Shown: positions 25,573 through 35,362, numbered from the stretch's first letter. The stretch: DNA of 64,000 nucleotides from JABSSA01 sp039984715 (GCA_039984715.1 JBDWUA010000014.1:186001-250000); one strand, 5' to 3'. A program made the numbers and translations. The notes: generated from the letters alone by a model not told the origin.

Positions 25573-26517
25573 TTAGCGATAGGTCACTCCGGGCAAAACG
25601 CACAACATCTCGTAAAGGATGTTGGCAGCCGTCAAAGCGGTGTTTCCCGATGTGTCATACGGCGGTGACACCTCGACCAGGTCGCCACCAACGATGTTCA
25701 ATCCGCGCAATGCCCGAATAAGCTGCATCGCTTGCGGGGTTGTCAGCCCGCCGATTTCTGGCGTGCCTGTGCCCGGCGCAAACGAAGGATCCAAACTGTC
25801 GATGTCAAAGGTGACATAGGTCGGAACTTCACCAATATCGCGACGTATTTCAGTGCCCAAGCCATCAAGTGGTCGATGCCAAACTTCCGGAGCTGGCCAT
25901 TGCTGAAACCCCCAGCCTTCTGCCACTTTGAAATCGTCCGCCGTATATCCAGTGCCACGCAAACCGACTTGATACACTTTTTCGGAGCGCAACAGACCCT
26001 CTTCATAGGCGCGACGGAACACTGTTCCATGCGTTTCGCGTTCGCCGAACATTTCATCATTCACATCAGCATGCGCATCGATGTGAACAAGCGCGACTGG
26101 ACCATGACGTTTTGCTATCGCGCGCAAAATGGGCAATGTAATCGAATGATCCCCGCCGATTGCCATTGGCATGACGTCGTAGTTCAAGATCGCGTCGTAA
26201 CTATTTTGAATTATGCGCAAACTGTCCGGCAACGAAAACGTATTTATGGCCAAATCGCCAATATCTGCGCATTGCAGACTGTCGAATGGGGCCGCGCCTG
26301 TTTGCACGTTGTACGGGCGTATCATTGCGGATTCGCTGCGCACTTGTTTCGGCCCAAACCGCGTGCCAGATCGCCAAGACGTCCCGATATCCATAGGAAT
26401 ACCTAAGAACGCGACATCAAGGCCTTTCAGATCTGTCGCTGAGGGAAGACGCATAAACGTATTGGGTCCAGAAAACCGGGCCAATTCGTTTCCGCCAATC
26501 GGTTGATTCTTAGTCAT
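25573..26517 (-). CDS. speB: Agmatinase / ureohydrolase family enzyme
   Basis: This 314-residue ureohydrolase has the complete binuclear manganese site: GGDHS, HIDAHADVND and FDIDSLDPSFAPGTGTPE. The length and the lack of arginase-specific features suggest agmatinase, converting agmatine to putrescine and urea. Guanidino-acid hydrolases share these motifs, so the substrate remains provisional. It lies upstream of the DUF1499 gene on the same strand and 168 bases downstream of the M20 hydrolase; no gene was seen in that gap. Confidence 0.85.
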   Translation of the reverse strand: MTKNQPIGGNELARFSGPNTFMRLPSATDLKGLDVAFLGIPMDIGTSWRSGTRFGPKQVRSESAMIRPYNVQTGAAPFDSLQCADIGDLAINTFSLPDSLRIIQNSYDAILNYDVMPMAIGGDHSITLPILRAIAKRHGPVALVHIDAHADVNDEMFGERETHGTVFRRAYEEGLLRSEKVYQVGLRGTGYTADDFKVAEGWGFQQWPAPEVWHRPLDGLGTEIRRDIGEVPTYVTFDIDSLDPSFAPGTGTPEIGGLTTPQAMQLIRALRGLNIVGGDLVEVSPPYDTSGNTALTAANILYEMLCVLPGVTYR

Positions 26518-26685
26518 TCTCGCACATTCTCCAGCCTAAAAGACAACTCGTCCCCGGTGTGGATTCCGGGTCTGTACCATCAAAACCAACGGTCATCGAC
26601 TTTGATCGGTCGCCTTCGAAATCTGCGACACCCGCTGCTAGGGTTTGGGATCGGTTTGTCACGATCAGATAAAACGGAACATCAG

Positions 26686-27855
26686 TCACCGCAATGTCAC
26701 CGGCTGTGCAGTTTCAACCAACTTTGCGAAAAAAGTCGCCCCTATGGGGGAAATTTCATCGTTGAAATTATATTCCGGATTGTGCAACGCGGCCCCCTCA
26801 CCAGCCCCTAGAAACAGATACGCCCCCGGTCTTTCATTCAACATGAAGGAAAAATCCTCTGCCCCGGTAACTTTTTCAACTGTGTCAATTACCGGAGCTT
26901 GCCCGGCCACTTCTTTGGCCACTTCAACAGCAAACGCTGTTTGTAGGGCGGTATTTACAGTTGCTGGATAGTCCCTTTGGTAAACCAATTCGGCCTCGAC
27001 CCCGTAACTTGCCGCCTGCCCGGCAACGATTTCAGTCAAACGCTGCTCGACCATGGTTTGAACATGCGTTTCAAAGGTGCGCACGGTTCCATTGATATAG
27101 GCCGTTGTAGGGATCACGTTGTTGACAGTCCCGGTGTGAATTTGTGTGACCGAAATCACCAAATCCTCGCCTGCATGATGATTGCGGCTGATAATGGTTT
27201 GGATCGCTTGAACCATGCCGCAAGCCGCGACAATTGGGTCTTTGGCTTCTTGTGGCATGGCCGCATGGCCGCCCTGACCTGTGATATTGATCGTAAACGT
27301 ATCAACCGCCGCCATGATTGGACCCGGTGTTGTGTAAAATCCGCCCAGTTCAAGCCCGGGAACATTGTGCAAGGCATAGACTTGGTCGATGTCATAGCGA
27401 TCCATGATACCGTCCTGACACATCACCTCTGCACCGCCACCTTCTTCTTCGGCGGGTTGAAAGATCAACGCGACACGACCGCTAAAGTTACGGGTTTCTG
27501 CCAGATATTTCGCAGCACCCAGCAACATCGCCGTGTGCCCGTCATGACCGCACGCATGCATATTCCCTGCATGTGTTGACGCATAATCAACCTCAGTTTC
27601 TTCAATGATTGGAAGAGCATCAAAATCGGCGCGCAGCCCAATGGTGGGTCCGTCACCCTGCCCGTTGATGATCGCCACAATACCGGTTTGCGCGATCCCT
27701 TCTTCAATCTCATCCACGTCAAATTCTCGCAACCGCTCAGCAATGAAGGCGGCAGTCTTTGGACAATCAAAGCTTAATTCTGGGATGGTATGCAGATGGC
27801 GACGCCATTCCGTCATCTCTGACGCAAGGTCTCCGATACGGTTGATGACCGCCAT
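26686..27855 (-). CDS. M20 family amidohydrolase (hippurate hydrolase-like)
   Basis: This 389-residue metal-dependent hydrolase of the M20D type cleaves N-acyl amino acids or related amides. The metal-site block MHACGHDGHTAMLLGAAKYL and the catalytic AEEEGGGAEVM are present, and a dimerisation insert follows from about residue 185. ATG 27855 has AGGAG upstream and matches the family start; the frame runs 66 codons further without family similarity. It is divergent from mazG across 76 bases. The acyl group and amino acid are not predictable here. Confidence 0.9.
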   Translation of the reverse strand: MAVINRIGDLASEMTEWRRHLHTIPELSFDCPKTAAFIAERLREFDVDEIEEGIAQTGIVAIINGQGDGPTIGLRADFDALPIIEETEVDYASTHAGNMHACGHDGHTAMLLGAAKYLAETRNFSGRVALIFQPAEEEGGGAEVMCQDGIMDRYDIDQVYALHNVPGLELGGFYTTPGPIMAAVDTFTINITGQGGHAAMPQEAKDPIVAACGMVQAIQTIISRNHHAGEDLVISVTQIHTGTVNNVIPTTAYINGTVRTFETHVQTMVEQRLTEIVAGQAASYGVEAELVYQRDYPATVNTALQTAFAVEVAKEVAGQAPVIDTVEKVTGAEDFSFMLNERPGAYLFLGAGEGAALHNPEYNFNDEISPIGATFFAKLVETAQPVTLR

Positions 27856-27931
27856 GGCTGGACTCCTGTTATGTGAATGCTTCAAGAAGCAGTTGAACCC
27901 GAATTGGTCCGGTCTGCAATGGGGACACGCA

Positions 27932-28744
27932 ATGAGCGACAATCTGATCCATGACAAATCCGCAGGGATTGAACGTTTGTTGGAAATCATGCGGCGATTG
28001 CGCGATCCCGAAACCGGGTGTCCATGGGATATCGAACAGACATTCGAAACCATTGCGCCCTATACCATTGAAGAAGCGTATGAAGTCGCCGATGCGATTG
28101 AACGCCAAGATTGGCCCGAGCTGGAAGGCGAATTGGGCGATTTGTTGTTGCAATCCGTGTATCACGGCGCAATCGGCGAAGAAGCTGGGCATTTCAGCTT
28201 TCAAAGCGTGGTGCAGAAAATTTCGGACAAGATGGTCGACCGTCATCCCCATGTATTTGGGGACGAAAACCGCGACAAAAGCGCGGAACAACAAACCCGC
28301 GATTGGGAGGCGATCAAGGCCGCAGAACGCGCAACGAAAGCTCAACAAGGGACGTTGGACGGTGTCGCGCAAAATCTGCCCGCCTTATTGCGTGCTGTTA
28401 AATTGCAAAAACGTGCGGCGCGTGTTGGGTTTGATTGGCCTGAAATCGACCAAGTTCTGGATAAACTGCAGGAAGAAACCCGCGAGCTGATCGAAGCCCG
28501 AGATCACAAATCACATGACGAAATGGTCGGTGAATTTGGTGATCTATTGTTTGTAATGGCCAATTTGGCACGTCATCTGGATATCGAACCCGAAGAGGCC
28601 CTGCGCAGGACAAACGCCAAATTCACGTCTCGGTTTGAATGGATCGAATCCCAGCTTGCCAAAAATGGCCGGCGCCCCGAAGACAGCAGTCTTGAAGAAA
28701 TGGATGCTCTTTGGGATCAGGCGAAACACGCGCTTAAACGATAA
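27932..28744 (+). CDS. mazG: Nucleoside triphosphate pyrophosphohydrolase MazG
   Basis: This 270-residue enzyme hydrolyses NTPs and dNTPs to monophosphates and pyrophosphate as house-cleaning. The two MazG repeats are visible. The first begins LRDPETGCPWDIEQTFETIA with EEAYEVADAI and ELEGELGDLLLQ. The second has EETRELIEARD and EFGDLLFVMANLA. These carry the paired EExxE and ExxD metal-binding motifs. ATG 27932 is chosen because the family starts there. Its 3' end overlaps the convergent sulfotransferase-like gene by 11 bases. Confidence 0.95.
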   Translation: MSDNLIHDKSAGIERLLEIMRRLRDPETGCPWDIEQTFETIAPYTIEEAYEVADAIERQDWPELEGELGDLLLQSVYHGAIGEEAGHFSFQSVVQKISDKMVDRHPHVFGDENRDKSAEQQTRDWEAIKAAERATKAQQGTLDGVAQNLPALLRAVKLQKRAARVGFDWPEIDQVLDKLQEETRELIEARDHKSHDEMVGEFGDLLFVMANLARHLDIEPEEALRRTNAKFTSRFEWIESQLAKNGRRPEDSSLEEMDALWDQAKHALKR

Positions 28745-29618
28745 ATTCGATGCCCGGCATGTCCCTGAGGCGATATAGGTCCGCCGCATAACGGGCGTTT
28801 AGTGCGCTGTGATCTTTGCTGTTAAACCCTGTCAGACCCTGATCGCGCGTGTCGTCCGCATGTTCGGCAATGACAGATTGCCATTCAGCACGGTCCAGAG
28901 TCTCGCCAGATTGAAATCGACTTTGCAGCGCATTCAGCCCCGCATCGGTCGCACTGACATTCAGGTTTCCTGCCGGTTCGGTTAACGCCATTGCCTTTGT
29001 CTGTGGACACAGCAAATTTAACAGCTCTGCACGTTGTTTCCGGCTGGAATGTTCGACCAGAACAAATCGTTTCGGTTGCAGTTCTTGTTGCAGGGTCAGC
29101 ACCAATTCGGGCCAGCCTCGATCCATATTCATATAGGCTGGAACCGTTTCCTTGAAAGGCTCCATTGGATTGTCTTCTGCGCGTTTGCGCCAAGAGGATA
29201 CGAACAATCCCGCGTAATCGCGCACAACAAACAAAAGCGTATCAACATGCCCATCCGCCATTGCGTGACGCAACACACGGCATCTTTTGCCAGCACCGGG
29301 GAAGAACCGTCCCTGATAAAAATGCTTCATTGGTCCAGGAATGTTTTCTTCGGACAGGATCATGGAATGCACCGGGTCCCGAGTCAGTGCATTGATTTGC
29401 GCACGCGCCTTGGTCCGAAATTCATCCATCATGGGTTTGCCATGCCTTGGACGCGGAAGGCGCAACGCCAACGTGCCGGATGGCACACCGTCCCGCCCCG
29501 GAAATGCGAGATCAAAGCCAGCACCTTCCAGAACATGACGATTATCGTGCAAGCACATCTGCAACGAAGACGTTCCCGTACGATGAGCACCGGCATGAAT
29601 GTAAAAGGCACGCGACAT
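28734..29618 (-). CDS. Sulfotransferase-like P-loop protein
   Basis: This 294-residue protein starts with a beta strand and phosphosulfate-binding-like loop, FYIHAGAHRTGTSSLQ (residues 5-20), as in PAPS-dependent sulfotransferases. A later block, LFVVRDYAGLFVSSWRKR near residue 131, fits the 3'-phosphate-binding RxxxxxxxS pattern. The acceptor could be a glycan, lipid or small molecule. ATG 29618 is chosen over an in-frame start at 29654. It stands alone on the minus strand, convergent with mazG and divergent from nucleoside hydrolase. No capsule or exopolysaccharide cluster is adjacent. Confidence 0.65.
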   Translation of the reverse strand: MSRAFYIHAGAHRTGTSSLQMCLHDNRHVLEGAGFDLAFPGRDGVPSGTLALRLPRPRHGKPMMDEFRTKARAQINALTRDPVHSMILSEENIPGPMKHFYQGRFFPGAGKRCRVLRHAMADGHVDTLLFVVRDYAGLFVSSWRKRAEDNPMEPFKETVPAYMNMDRGWPELVLTLQQELQPKRFVLVEHSSRKQRAELLNLLCPQTKAMALTEPAGNLNVSATDAGLNALQSRFQSGETLDRAEWQSVIAEHADDTRDQGLTGFNSKDHSALNARYAADLYRLRDMPGIEFIV

Positions 29619-29715
29619 GTCGCGCACCATTGCCGCTGCAAGCCCAATTGCCAAGAGCCTGTCTGGACTTCCTTTGTCGCACTTGTCACTGTCTGATCAA
29701 AATATAAGGCAGCCA

Positions 29716-30657
29716 ATGACACGTAAAATTATTATCGATACAGATCCCGGACAAGACGACGCAGTTGCCATCCTACTTGCCCTTGCCAGTCCAGAAGACA
29801 TGGACGTACTTGGGATCACGACTGTGGCGGGAAACGTTCCGCTTAATTTGACGACCCGCAATGCGCGCATCATTTGCGAATTGGCGGGGCAAACCGACAT
29901 GAAAATTTACGCTGGTTGTGATCGCCCATTGGGGCGTGAATTGGTGACGGCGGAACATGTCCATGGCAAAACCGGACTGGACGGCCCGAAATTGCCAGAA
30001 CCGAAAATGGAACTGCAATCTGAGCATGCTGTTGATTATATCATCGACACGTTACGTGCCGAAACGTCAGGTACCGTCACGTTGTGCCCGCTTGGGCCTT
30101 TGACGAACATAGCGACCGCCTTTGAACGGGCTCCGGATATCATCGAACGTATTCAACAGATTGTTTTGATGGGTGGCGCATATTTCGAGGTCGGCAATAT
30201 GACTCCGACCGCTGAATTCAACATCTATGTTGACCCGCAAGCTGCTGATATCGTGTTCAAAAGCGGCGTTGATATAGTCGTTATGCCACTGGATGTCACC
30301 CACAAGGCTCTTGTCACGCAACCTCGAAATGATGCGTTTCGCGCCCTTGGCAACGCAGCGGGCATTGCCGTGGGTCAAATGACCGATTTTTTCGAACGGT
30401 TCGACAAGGAAAAATACGGCAGCGCAGGTGCGCCGCTTCATGATCCATGTGTGACCGCGTATTTGATCCAGCCTGACCTTTTCACTGGACGGCATGTGAA
30501 TGTGGAAATCGAAACGCAATCAGAACTGACAATGGGCATGACTGTTGCGGATTGGTGGGGGGTCACGGATCGCCCGGCCAATGCGACATTCATTGGTGAT
30601 CTGGACGCGGATGGATTCTTTGATCTGCTGACCCAGCGTTTGGCACGCCTCCCATGA
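29716..30657 (+). CDS. Inosine-uridine preferring nucleoside hydrolase family
   Basis: This 313-residue enzyme hydrolyses ribonucleosides to base and ribose. The calcium-binding N-terminal motif DTDPGQDDA (residues 8-16) is intact, and VLMGGAYFEVGNMTPTAEFN and the late HDPCVTAYLI carry the remaining ligands and a substrate histidine. ATG 29716 follows AAGG at useful spacing; the frame extends 33 codons upstream without family similarity. It overlaps the GrpB gene by four bases, so the two are probably co-transcribed. Confidence 0.93.
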   Translation: MTRKIIIDTDPGQDDAVAILLALASPEDMDVLGITTVAGNVPLNLTTRNARIICELAGQTDMKIYAGCDRPLGRELVTAEHVHGKTGLDGPKLPEPKMELQSEHAVDYIIDTLRAETSGTVTLCPLGPLTNIATAFERAPDIIERIQQIVLMGGAYFEVGNMTPTAEFNIYVDPQAADIVFKSGVDIVVMPLDVTHKALVTQPRNDAFRALGNAAGIAVGQMTDFFERFDKEKYGSAGAPLHDPCVTAYLIQPDLFTGRHVNVEIETQSELTMGMTVADWWGVTDRPANATFIGDLDADGFFDLLTQRLARLP

Positions 30658-31166
30658 GCCTTTTGGCCCCACCTGATCCGGATTGGCCAACCATTGCCGC
30701 AAGCGAGATTGCTCAGTGGCATAAAGTAGGTGGTCTGGGGTTGATGACTGTTCACCATATCGGATCGACCTCGGTGCCGGGGCTTCCGGCGAAACCGATC
30801 ATTGATCTGTTGCCTGTGTTCAATGACGACGGTTCGATTGATCGTGTTCGCGATCAATTGGAATCTATCGGGTATGAGTGGATGGGTGAATTTGGCCTGC
30901 CGGGACGCCGTTATTGCCGCAAGGATGATCCCGACACGGGCAAACGTATATTTCATGCGCATGCTTACGAGGTCGGGCATGAAGGTGTGCTGCGTCATCT
31001 CGCTTTTCGTGACGCATTGCGCAAAAATGCCAGCATGCGAGCAGCTTATACGTCGGTCAAAGCAGCCTGCGCCGAACGCCACCCAGACGGAGGCGCGCAT
31101 TATAGTGACTGCAAATCGGATTGGATTTCCAAAGCCGAAGCCCTCGCATTGGAGCATCAATCATGA
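30654..31166 (+). CDS. GrpB family (UPF0157) protein, nucleotidyltransferase fold
   Basis: This 170-residue protein has the GrpB signature VHHIGSTSVPGLPAKPIIDL (residues about 32-51), which resembles the beta-polymerase nucleotidyltransferase core, and the later HAHAYEVG block. Its biochemical function is not established; some members are fused to dephospho-CoA kinase. It overlaps nucleoside hydrolase upstream and a GNAT gene downstream by four bases each. Confidence 0.88.
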   Translation: MSLLAPPDPDWPTIAASEIAQWHKVGGLGLMTVHHIGSTSVPGLPAKPIIDLLPVFNDDGSIDRVRDQLESIGYEWMGEFGLPGRRYCRKDDPDTGKRIFHAHAYEVGHEGVLRHLAFRDALRKNASMRAAYTSVKAACAERHPDGGAHYSDCKSDWISKAEALALEHQS

Positions 31167-31612
31167 GTGCGGCACTGACATTGGCGAGCGCCGAACATTT
31201 TGATCGCCTGTCGGCATTGGTTGCGGCATTTCACGCTGAAGAAGGTCTAACAACCACAACCGAACAACGTGAAACCGCGCTGATGCCGCTGCTTGAAGGG
31301 TCTCCGCATGGGGTTGCTTATTTGATTGGCCCCGCCCGTGCGCCCATCGGATATATCGTGTTGTCGTTTGGCTGGTCCTTGGAATTCGGCGGCATGGACG
31401 GGTTTGTAGATGAACTTTTCATCCGCCCCGGCGTGCGCGGGCGCGGGATCGCAACCGAGGTGTTGTTGGCCTTGCCAAAAGCACTGGCCGATGCAGGGTT
31501 GAAAGCGTTGCATTTAGAAGTCGACGTTAAAAATGAAACCGCGCAACGGCTTTATGGCCGATCCGGGTTTCGCCTGCGCGAAGGGTACCATTTGATGACG
31601 AAAACCTTCTGA
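31163..31612 (+). CDS. GNAT family N-acetyltransferase
   Basis: This 149-residue acetyltransferase uses acetyl-CoA. The acetyl-CoA-binding motif A is DELFIRPGVRGRGIATEVLL (about residues 86-105), followed by LHLEVDVKNETAQRLYGRSGF. ATG 31163 overlaps the GrpB stop by four bases; the longer frame from 31121 is inside GrpB. The acceptor is unknown. Confidence 0.9.
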   Translation: MSAALTLASAEHFDRLSALVAAFHAEEGLTTTTEQRETALMPLLEGSPHGVAYLIGPARAPIGYIVLSFGWSLEFGGMDGFVDELFIRPGVRGRGIATEVLLALPKALADAGLKALHLEVDVKNETAQRLYGRSGFRLREGYHLMTKTF

Positions 31613-31613
31613 T

Positions 31614-32543
31614 GTGTCAGGATCAAACCTGAACACCGGCATTAATCCACCTAAAACAGCACCAATTTCAAAGTGGCGCGGTATTGGCCTGCGCGTTCTG
31701 GCGACGTTTTTATTGGCGGCCATGTCGGCCTGTGTACATGCCGCGGCCAAACAGTCAGCATTGGGCCAGATTGTCTTTTATCGCAGCCTGTTCGCGCTGT
31801 TGCCGATCCTGATATACGCCTTTTGGATCACACCGAATTTTACATCGTTAAAGACATCGCAACCAATGCAACACGTAACACGTGGCGTGTTTGGTGCGGT
31901 GACGATGGTGTTGGCATTTCTGTCTTTGGCTTATCTGCCCGTCGCAAGTGCAACGGCGTTGGCCTATCTTGTCCCGATCATTAGCCTGCCTTTGGCCGCG
32001 CATCTTCTGAACGAACGCATCGCAAAACCGCTTTTGGTCGCAGTCATCATTGGGTTCGTCGGTGTTTTGTTGATCGTTGCCCCGGCCTTTGACACACCTG
32101 AACTGAACCGTGGCATTCTAATTGGCACGGCGGCAGGCATTGGGTACGCCGTACTCATGGCGATCTTGCGCGTTTACATCAAACGCATGACTGATACCGA
32201 AACGCCGGTCAGCATCGCCTTTTATTTTGCGCTGATTTGTACCGCTCTCAGCGTATTATCTGGACCGCACACATGGCCATCAGTTGATACAGGCACTTTG
32301 GTCGCTTTGATCGGGGCCGGTATTTTGGGCGGTCTTGGTCATATCGCGGCAACCGAAGCCGTGGCTCGCGCGCCTTTGTCCGTGCTGGCGCCGTTTGAAT
32401 ATATCGGGCTAATCTGGGCTATCGGATTTGACATCTTCTTGTTTGCACAATTTCCGACATTCATAACTTTATTGGGCTGTGGGTTGATCACCGCCGCGGC
32501 TGTGTTTGTCCTTTTTAGCAAACGTATTTCCGGCGCAGCTTGA
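31614..32543 (+). CDS. EamA/DMT family transporter
   Basis: This 309-residue inner-membrane protein has ten predicted helices in two EamA repeats. It resembles the RhaT/RarD-like metabolite exporters. The best start is GTG 31614, immediately after the preceding GNAT stop; the overlapping ATG at 31612 is out of frame. The N-terminal 20 residues are polar and cytoplasmic. It is one of three EamA transporters within 6.3 kb. The substrate is unknown. Confidence 0.85.
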   Translation: MSGSNLNTGINPPKTAPISKWRGIGLRVLATFLLAAMSACVHAAAKQSALGQIVFYRSLFALLPILIYAFWITPNFTSLKTSQPMQHVTRGVFGAVTMVLAFLSLAYLPVASATALAYLVPIISLPLAAHLLNERIAKPLLVAVIIGFVGVLLIVAPAFDTPELNRGILIGTAAGIGYAVLMAILRVYIKRMTDTETPVSIAFYFALICTALSVLSGPHTWPSVDTGTLVALIGAGILGGLGHIAATEAVARAPLSVLAPFEYIGLIWAIGFDIFLFAQFPTFITLLGCGLITAAAVFVLFSKRISGAA

Positions 32544-32602
32544 TCCGATCGCCAGATCGTCGCACGATGTCGGTGATCGCCAAAACTCGGGGTTTGTCTT
32601 GA

Positions 32603-33007
32603 ATGCAGCCGCTCAATCTAAATCGACTAACCCTTTACACGCGACACCTCGATGAAATGGTTGCGTTCTATCAACTTCACTTTGGATATAGCGCGTTTCA
32701 AGAACCGGGTGATCGCATTGTGGAACTACAACCACCGGGGACCGGCGCGATCTTGCAGCTGCATCCTCTGGCCAAAAGCCAGAAAGAAGGGCAAGTGATT
32801 GTGAAGCTTGGGTTTGACGTCGAGGACGTTGAAAGATTTGCGGCCAAAGCTTTTGAAAACGGTTTGAAATTCAGCAAGCCATTCAAAGCTAATGGATACA
32901 TATTCGCCAACGCCAAAGACCCATCCAAAAACAACATTTCTATCACCAGCCGCGCGTATGCGCAGCTTGATTTGCGACCCTACACTGTCCCAAGTGACAC
33001 GAATTAA
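32603..33007 (+). CDS. VOC family (glyoxalase/dioxygenase-like) protein
   Basis: This 134-residue protein has a VOC-like pattern: LNRLTLYTRHLDEMVAFYQL at the start, RIVELQPPGTGAILQLHPLA in the middle, then VKLGFDVEDVERFAAKAFEN and YIFANAKDPSKNNISI. The usual C-terminal DPDGN is replaced by DPSKN, so metal binding by the last ligand is doubtful. The activity is unknown. It lies between the EamA gene and selO on the same strand. Confidence 0.72.
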   Translation: MQPLNLNRLTLYTRHLDEMVAFYQLHFGYSAFQEPGDRIVELQPPGTGAILQLHPLAKSQKEGQVIVKLGFDVEDVERFAAKAFENGLKFSKPFKANGYIFANAKDPSKNNISITSRAYAQLDLRPYTVPSDTN

Positions 33008-33052
33008 CACGCACCTCTGGTGATTTGGCGTCAGGGCGATTACCTCTGACCC

Positions 33053-34471
33053 ATGAGCGTTTCGATCCCCTTTGACAATTCGTATGCCCGACTTGATCCG
33101 GCATTCTATGCCTCCCTTGCGCCGACACCGGTGTCCGAGCCCAGTTTGCTGGCTTGGAACACGAGGTTGGCCCAAGATTTAGGCATCGATCCCGGAACCG
33201 AAAGCGACCGTGCCTCTGTCTTTGGGGGCAATACAGTGCCCGCCGACGCGTCGCCCATTGCACAACTTTACGCCGGACATCAATTTGGAAACTGGAACCC
33301 GCAATTGGGGGATGGCCGCGCGATTTTGTTGGGTGAGGTAACGCCATCCAACAAGCGATTTGATATCCAATTGAAAGGGTCTGGCCCGACGCCTTTTTCC
33401 CGCATGGGTGACGGGCGCGCCTGGTTGGGGCCGGTTTTGCGCGAGTATGTCGTGTCCGAAGCAATGCATGCTTTTGGCGTTCCCACAACGCGCGCTTTGG
33501 CCGCCGTCGCAACAGGCGAGTCTGTGTTTCGCGAACAAGGTGCTCTGCCCGGCGCAGTGTTGACGCGTGTTGCGTCCAGCCATTTGCGTGTCGGAACGTT
33601 TCAAATCTTTGCGGCGCGCGGTCAAACGGAATTGCTACAAGACCTCACCGATTACGCGATTGCGCGTCATTACCCTGATGCGGATGGGCCAATGGGTTTG
33701 TTGCAGGCGGTCGTGCACGCCCAAGCGCAGCTTGTCGCCCATTGGATGAGCTTGGGGTTCATCCACGGCGTAATGAACACAGACAATTGCACCATTTCAG
33801 GTGAAACCATTGATTACGGCCCTTGCGCGTTCATGGATTCCTATGACGAGGCGCGGGTGTTTTCGTCAATCGATCAGACCGGCCGCTATGCCTATGGCAA
33901 TCAGCCGCGGATCATTGTGTGGAACATGGCCCAGTTTGCGACATCCCTGATACAATTGTTCGACGACAAAGACGCCGCTGTCACCAAGGCAACAGACATC
34001 GTGCATGGAATGCCCGCGTTGATACAGGATGCGTGGCTGTCGCGTTTTGGTCGCAAGATCGGTATTGCTGACGCAACACCCGAAGATCAGCCCTTGATCG
34101 AGGAATTGCTGGCCTTGATGCAATCGGGCCAATCTGATTTCACCAACACGTTCCACGCACTTGGCACCGGGAACAGCGCTGCCGAAATATTGGACCAAGC
34201 GGCGTTCACTGCGTGGCTAAAGCGTTGGCAGGATCGTCTGAAGTCAGAAAAGGCCCCAGAAGATGTCATGCGGAAAGCCAATCCGGTTTTAATACCGCGC
34301 AATCACCGCATCGAAGAGATGATCGAAACCGCAGTTGCTGGCGACATGACTTTGTTTGATCGGATGACACAGGCGCTTTCATCGCCTTATGACGTCGATG
34401 CTGAATTTGATGATCTAAGACGCGCGCCGAAATCGGATGAGGTTGTTCCAGCGACATTTTGCGGAACCTGA
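33053..34471 (+). CDS. selO: Protein adenylyltransferase SelO (YdiU family)
   Basis: This 472-residue pseudokinase-fold enzyme is known in the family to transfer AMP to Ser, Thr or Tyr of proteins and to be linked with redox stress. Family blocks include LYAGHQFGNWNPQLGDGRA, LKGSGPTPFSRMGDGRAWLG, FIHGVMNTDNCTISGE and IDYGPCAFMD, in which the HGVMNTDN and DYGP stretches carry catalytic residues. The C-terminus ends near a plain Cys-Gly-Thr, so no selenocysteine is needed. The start is ATG 33053, 45 bases after the VOC gene. Confidence 0.93.
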   Translation: MSVSIPFDNSYARLDPAFYASLAPTPVSEPSLLAWNTRLAQDLGIDPGTESDRASVFGGNTVPADASPIAQLYAGHQFGNWNPQLGDGRAILLGEVTPSNKRFDIQLKGSGPTPFSRMGDGRAWLGPVLREYVVSEAMHAFGVPTTRALAAVATGESVFREQGALPGAVLTRVASSHLRVGTFQIFAARGQTELLQDLTDYAIARHYPDADGPMGLLQAVVHAQAQLVAHWMSLGFIHGVMNTDNCTISGETIDYGPCAFMDSYDEARVFSSIDQTGRYAYGNQPRIIVWNMAQFATSLIQLFDDKDAAVTKATDIVHGMPALIQDAWLSRFGRKIGIADATPEDQPLIEELLALMQSGQSDFTNTFHALGTGNSAAEILDQAAFTAWLKRWQDRLKSEKAPEDVMRKANPVLIPRNHRIEEMIETAVAGDMTLFDRMTQALSSPYDVDAEFDDLRRAPKSDEVVPATFCGT

Positions 34472-34477
34472 CGACGT

Positions 34478-35362
34478 TCAAGTTTTGTTTGGTTTGCGGT
34501 TGATCAAAACGATCCCGACCGCAACCAACGAAAGCGCAATCCAAATGCTGACCCCGACGTCCTCTTGCAACAAAAGCCATCCAAAAAGGACGGAAAACAC
34601 CGGCGATAGAAACGAAAACGATGCGACACCGGATGCCGGGTAAACCGACATCAACCAAAACCACGCCAAGAACCCAAACGACGCCACGGCGATGATCTGG
34701 AATGCCATGCCTGCAAAATGGATCAGTTCTGGATCGCGCAAGATATCTCCGCTGACATATGCCGCGATCAAAAGAAGGGGCGCAGACACCATCAGCTGCC
34801 ACAACAATTGTTCAGCTGGTTCAACCTTGGACAATGCCGATAATCTTATGGTCAGGGCAATCCCGGCCCAACAGATTGCACCGATCAACGCCAATCCATC
34901 CCCCAATAGGCTTGCATCGCCAGATCGGTCCGCCACGGCAATCGCGACCCCCAACATGGCCAAGACCAGCCCAAGCAATCGCAATGACGACAGGCGTTCG
35001 CCGGGCAACAAGAAATGGGCAGCCAAGGCCAACCAAACCGGCATGGAATAAAAGATGATCGAAATGCGGGACACGCTGGTGAAATCCAATGCCGAAAACA
35101 AGCACATGAATTCGACTGCGAACAGCACCCCCAGCAACGTACCACCTTTGATGCTGTCGCGTCGAAGGGTCAGCCGTTTCTGGCGAATAAAGATCCACAG
35201 GGCCACAACGATCATCGCACCTGCAGATCGCAATCCGGCTCCAAATATGGGGCCAAAACCGTCATTTGTGACTTTGATCACCACTTGATTGAATGCAAGA
35301 TGCAAGGCGAACGCCGTCAATACGACAGCCCCAGTCATATCGACATGATCTTTTCGGTTCAT
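34478..35362 (-). CDS. EamA/DMT family transporter
   Basis: This 294-residue inner-membrane protein has ten helices in two EamA repeats, with GAGLRSAGAMIVVALWIF in the first and FSFLSPVFSVLFGWLLL in the second. It converges on selO with only six bases between stops. It is the second of three EamA proteins in the region and the only one on the minus strand. The substrate is unknown. Confidence 0.85.
   Translation of the reverse strand: MNRKDHVDMTGAVVLTAFALHLAFNQVVIKVTNDGFGPIFGAGLRSAGAMIVVALWIFIRQKRLTLRRDSIKGGTLLGVLFAVEFMCLFSALDFTSVSRISIIFYSMPVWLALAAHFLLPGERLSSLRLLGLVLAMLGVAIAVADRSGDASLLGDGLALIGAICWAGIALTIRLSALSKVEPAEQLLWQLMVSAPLLLIAAYVSGDILRDPELIHFAGMAFQIIAVASFGFLAWFWLMSVYPASGVASFSFLSPVFSVLFGWLLLQEDVGVSIWIALSLVAVGIVLINRKPNKT

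Noticed and set aside
26977..27579. Plus-strand frame of 200 codons opposite the M20 hydrolase
   Set aside because: It is antisense to a clear enzyme gene, without start signal or known domain.
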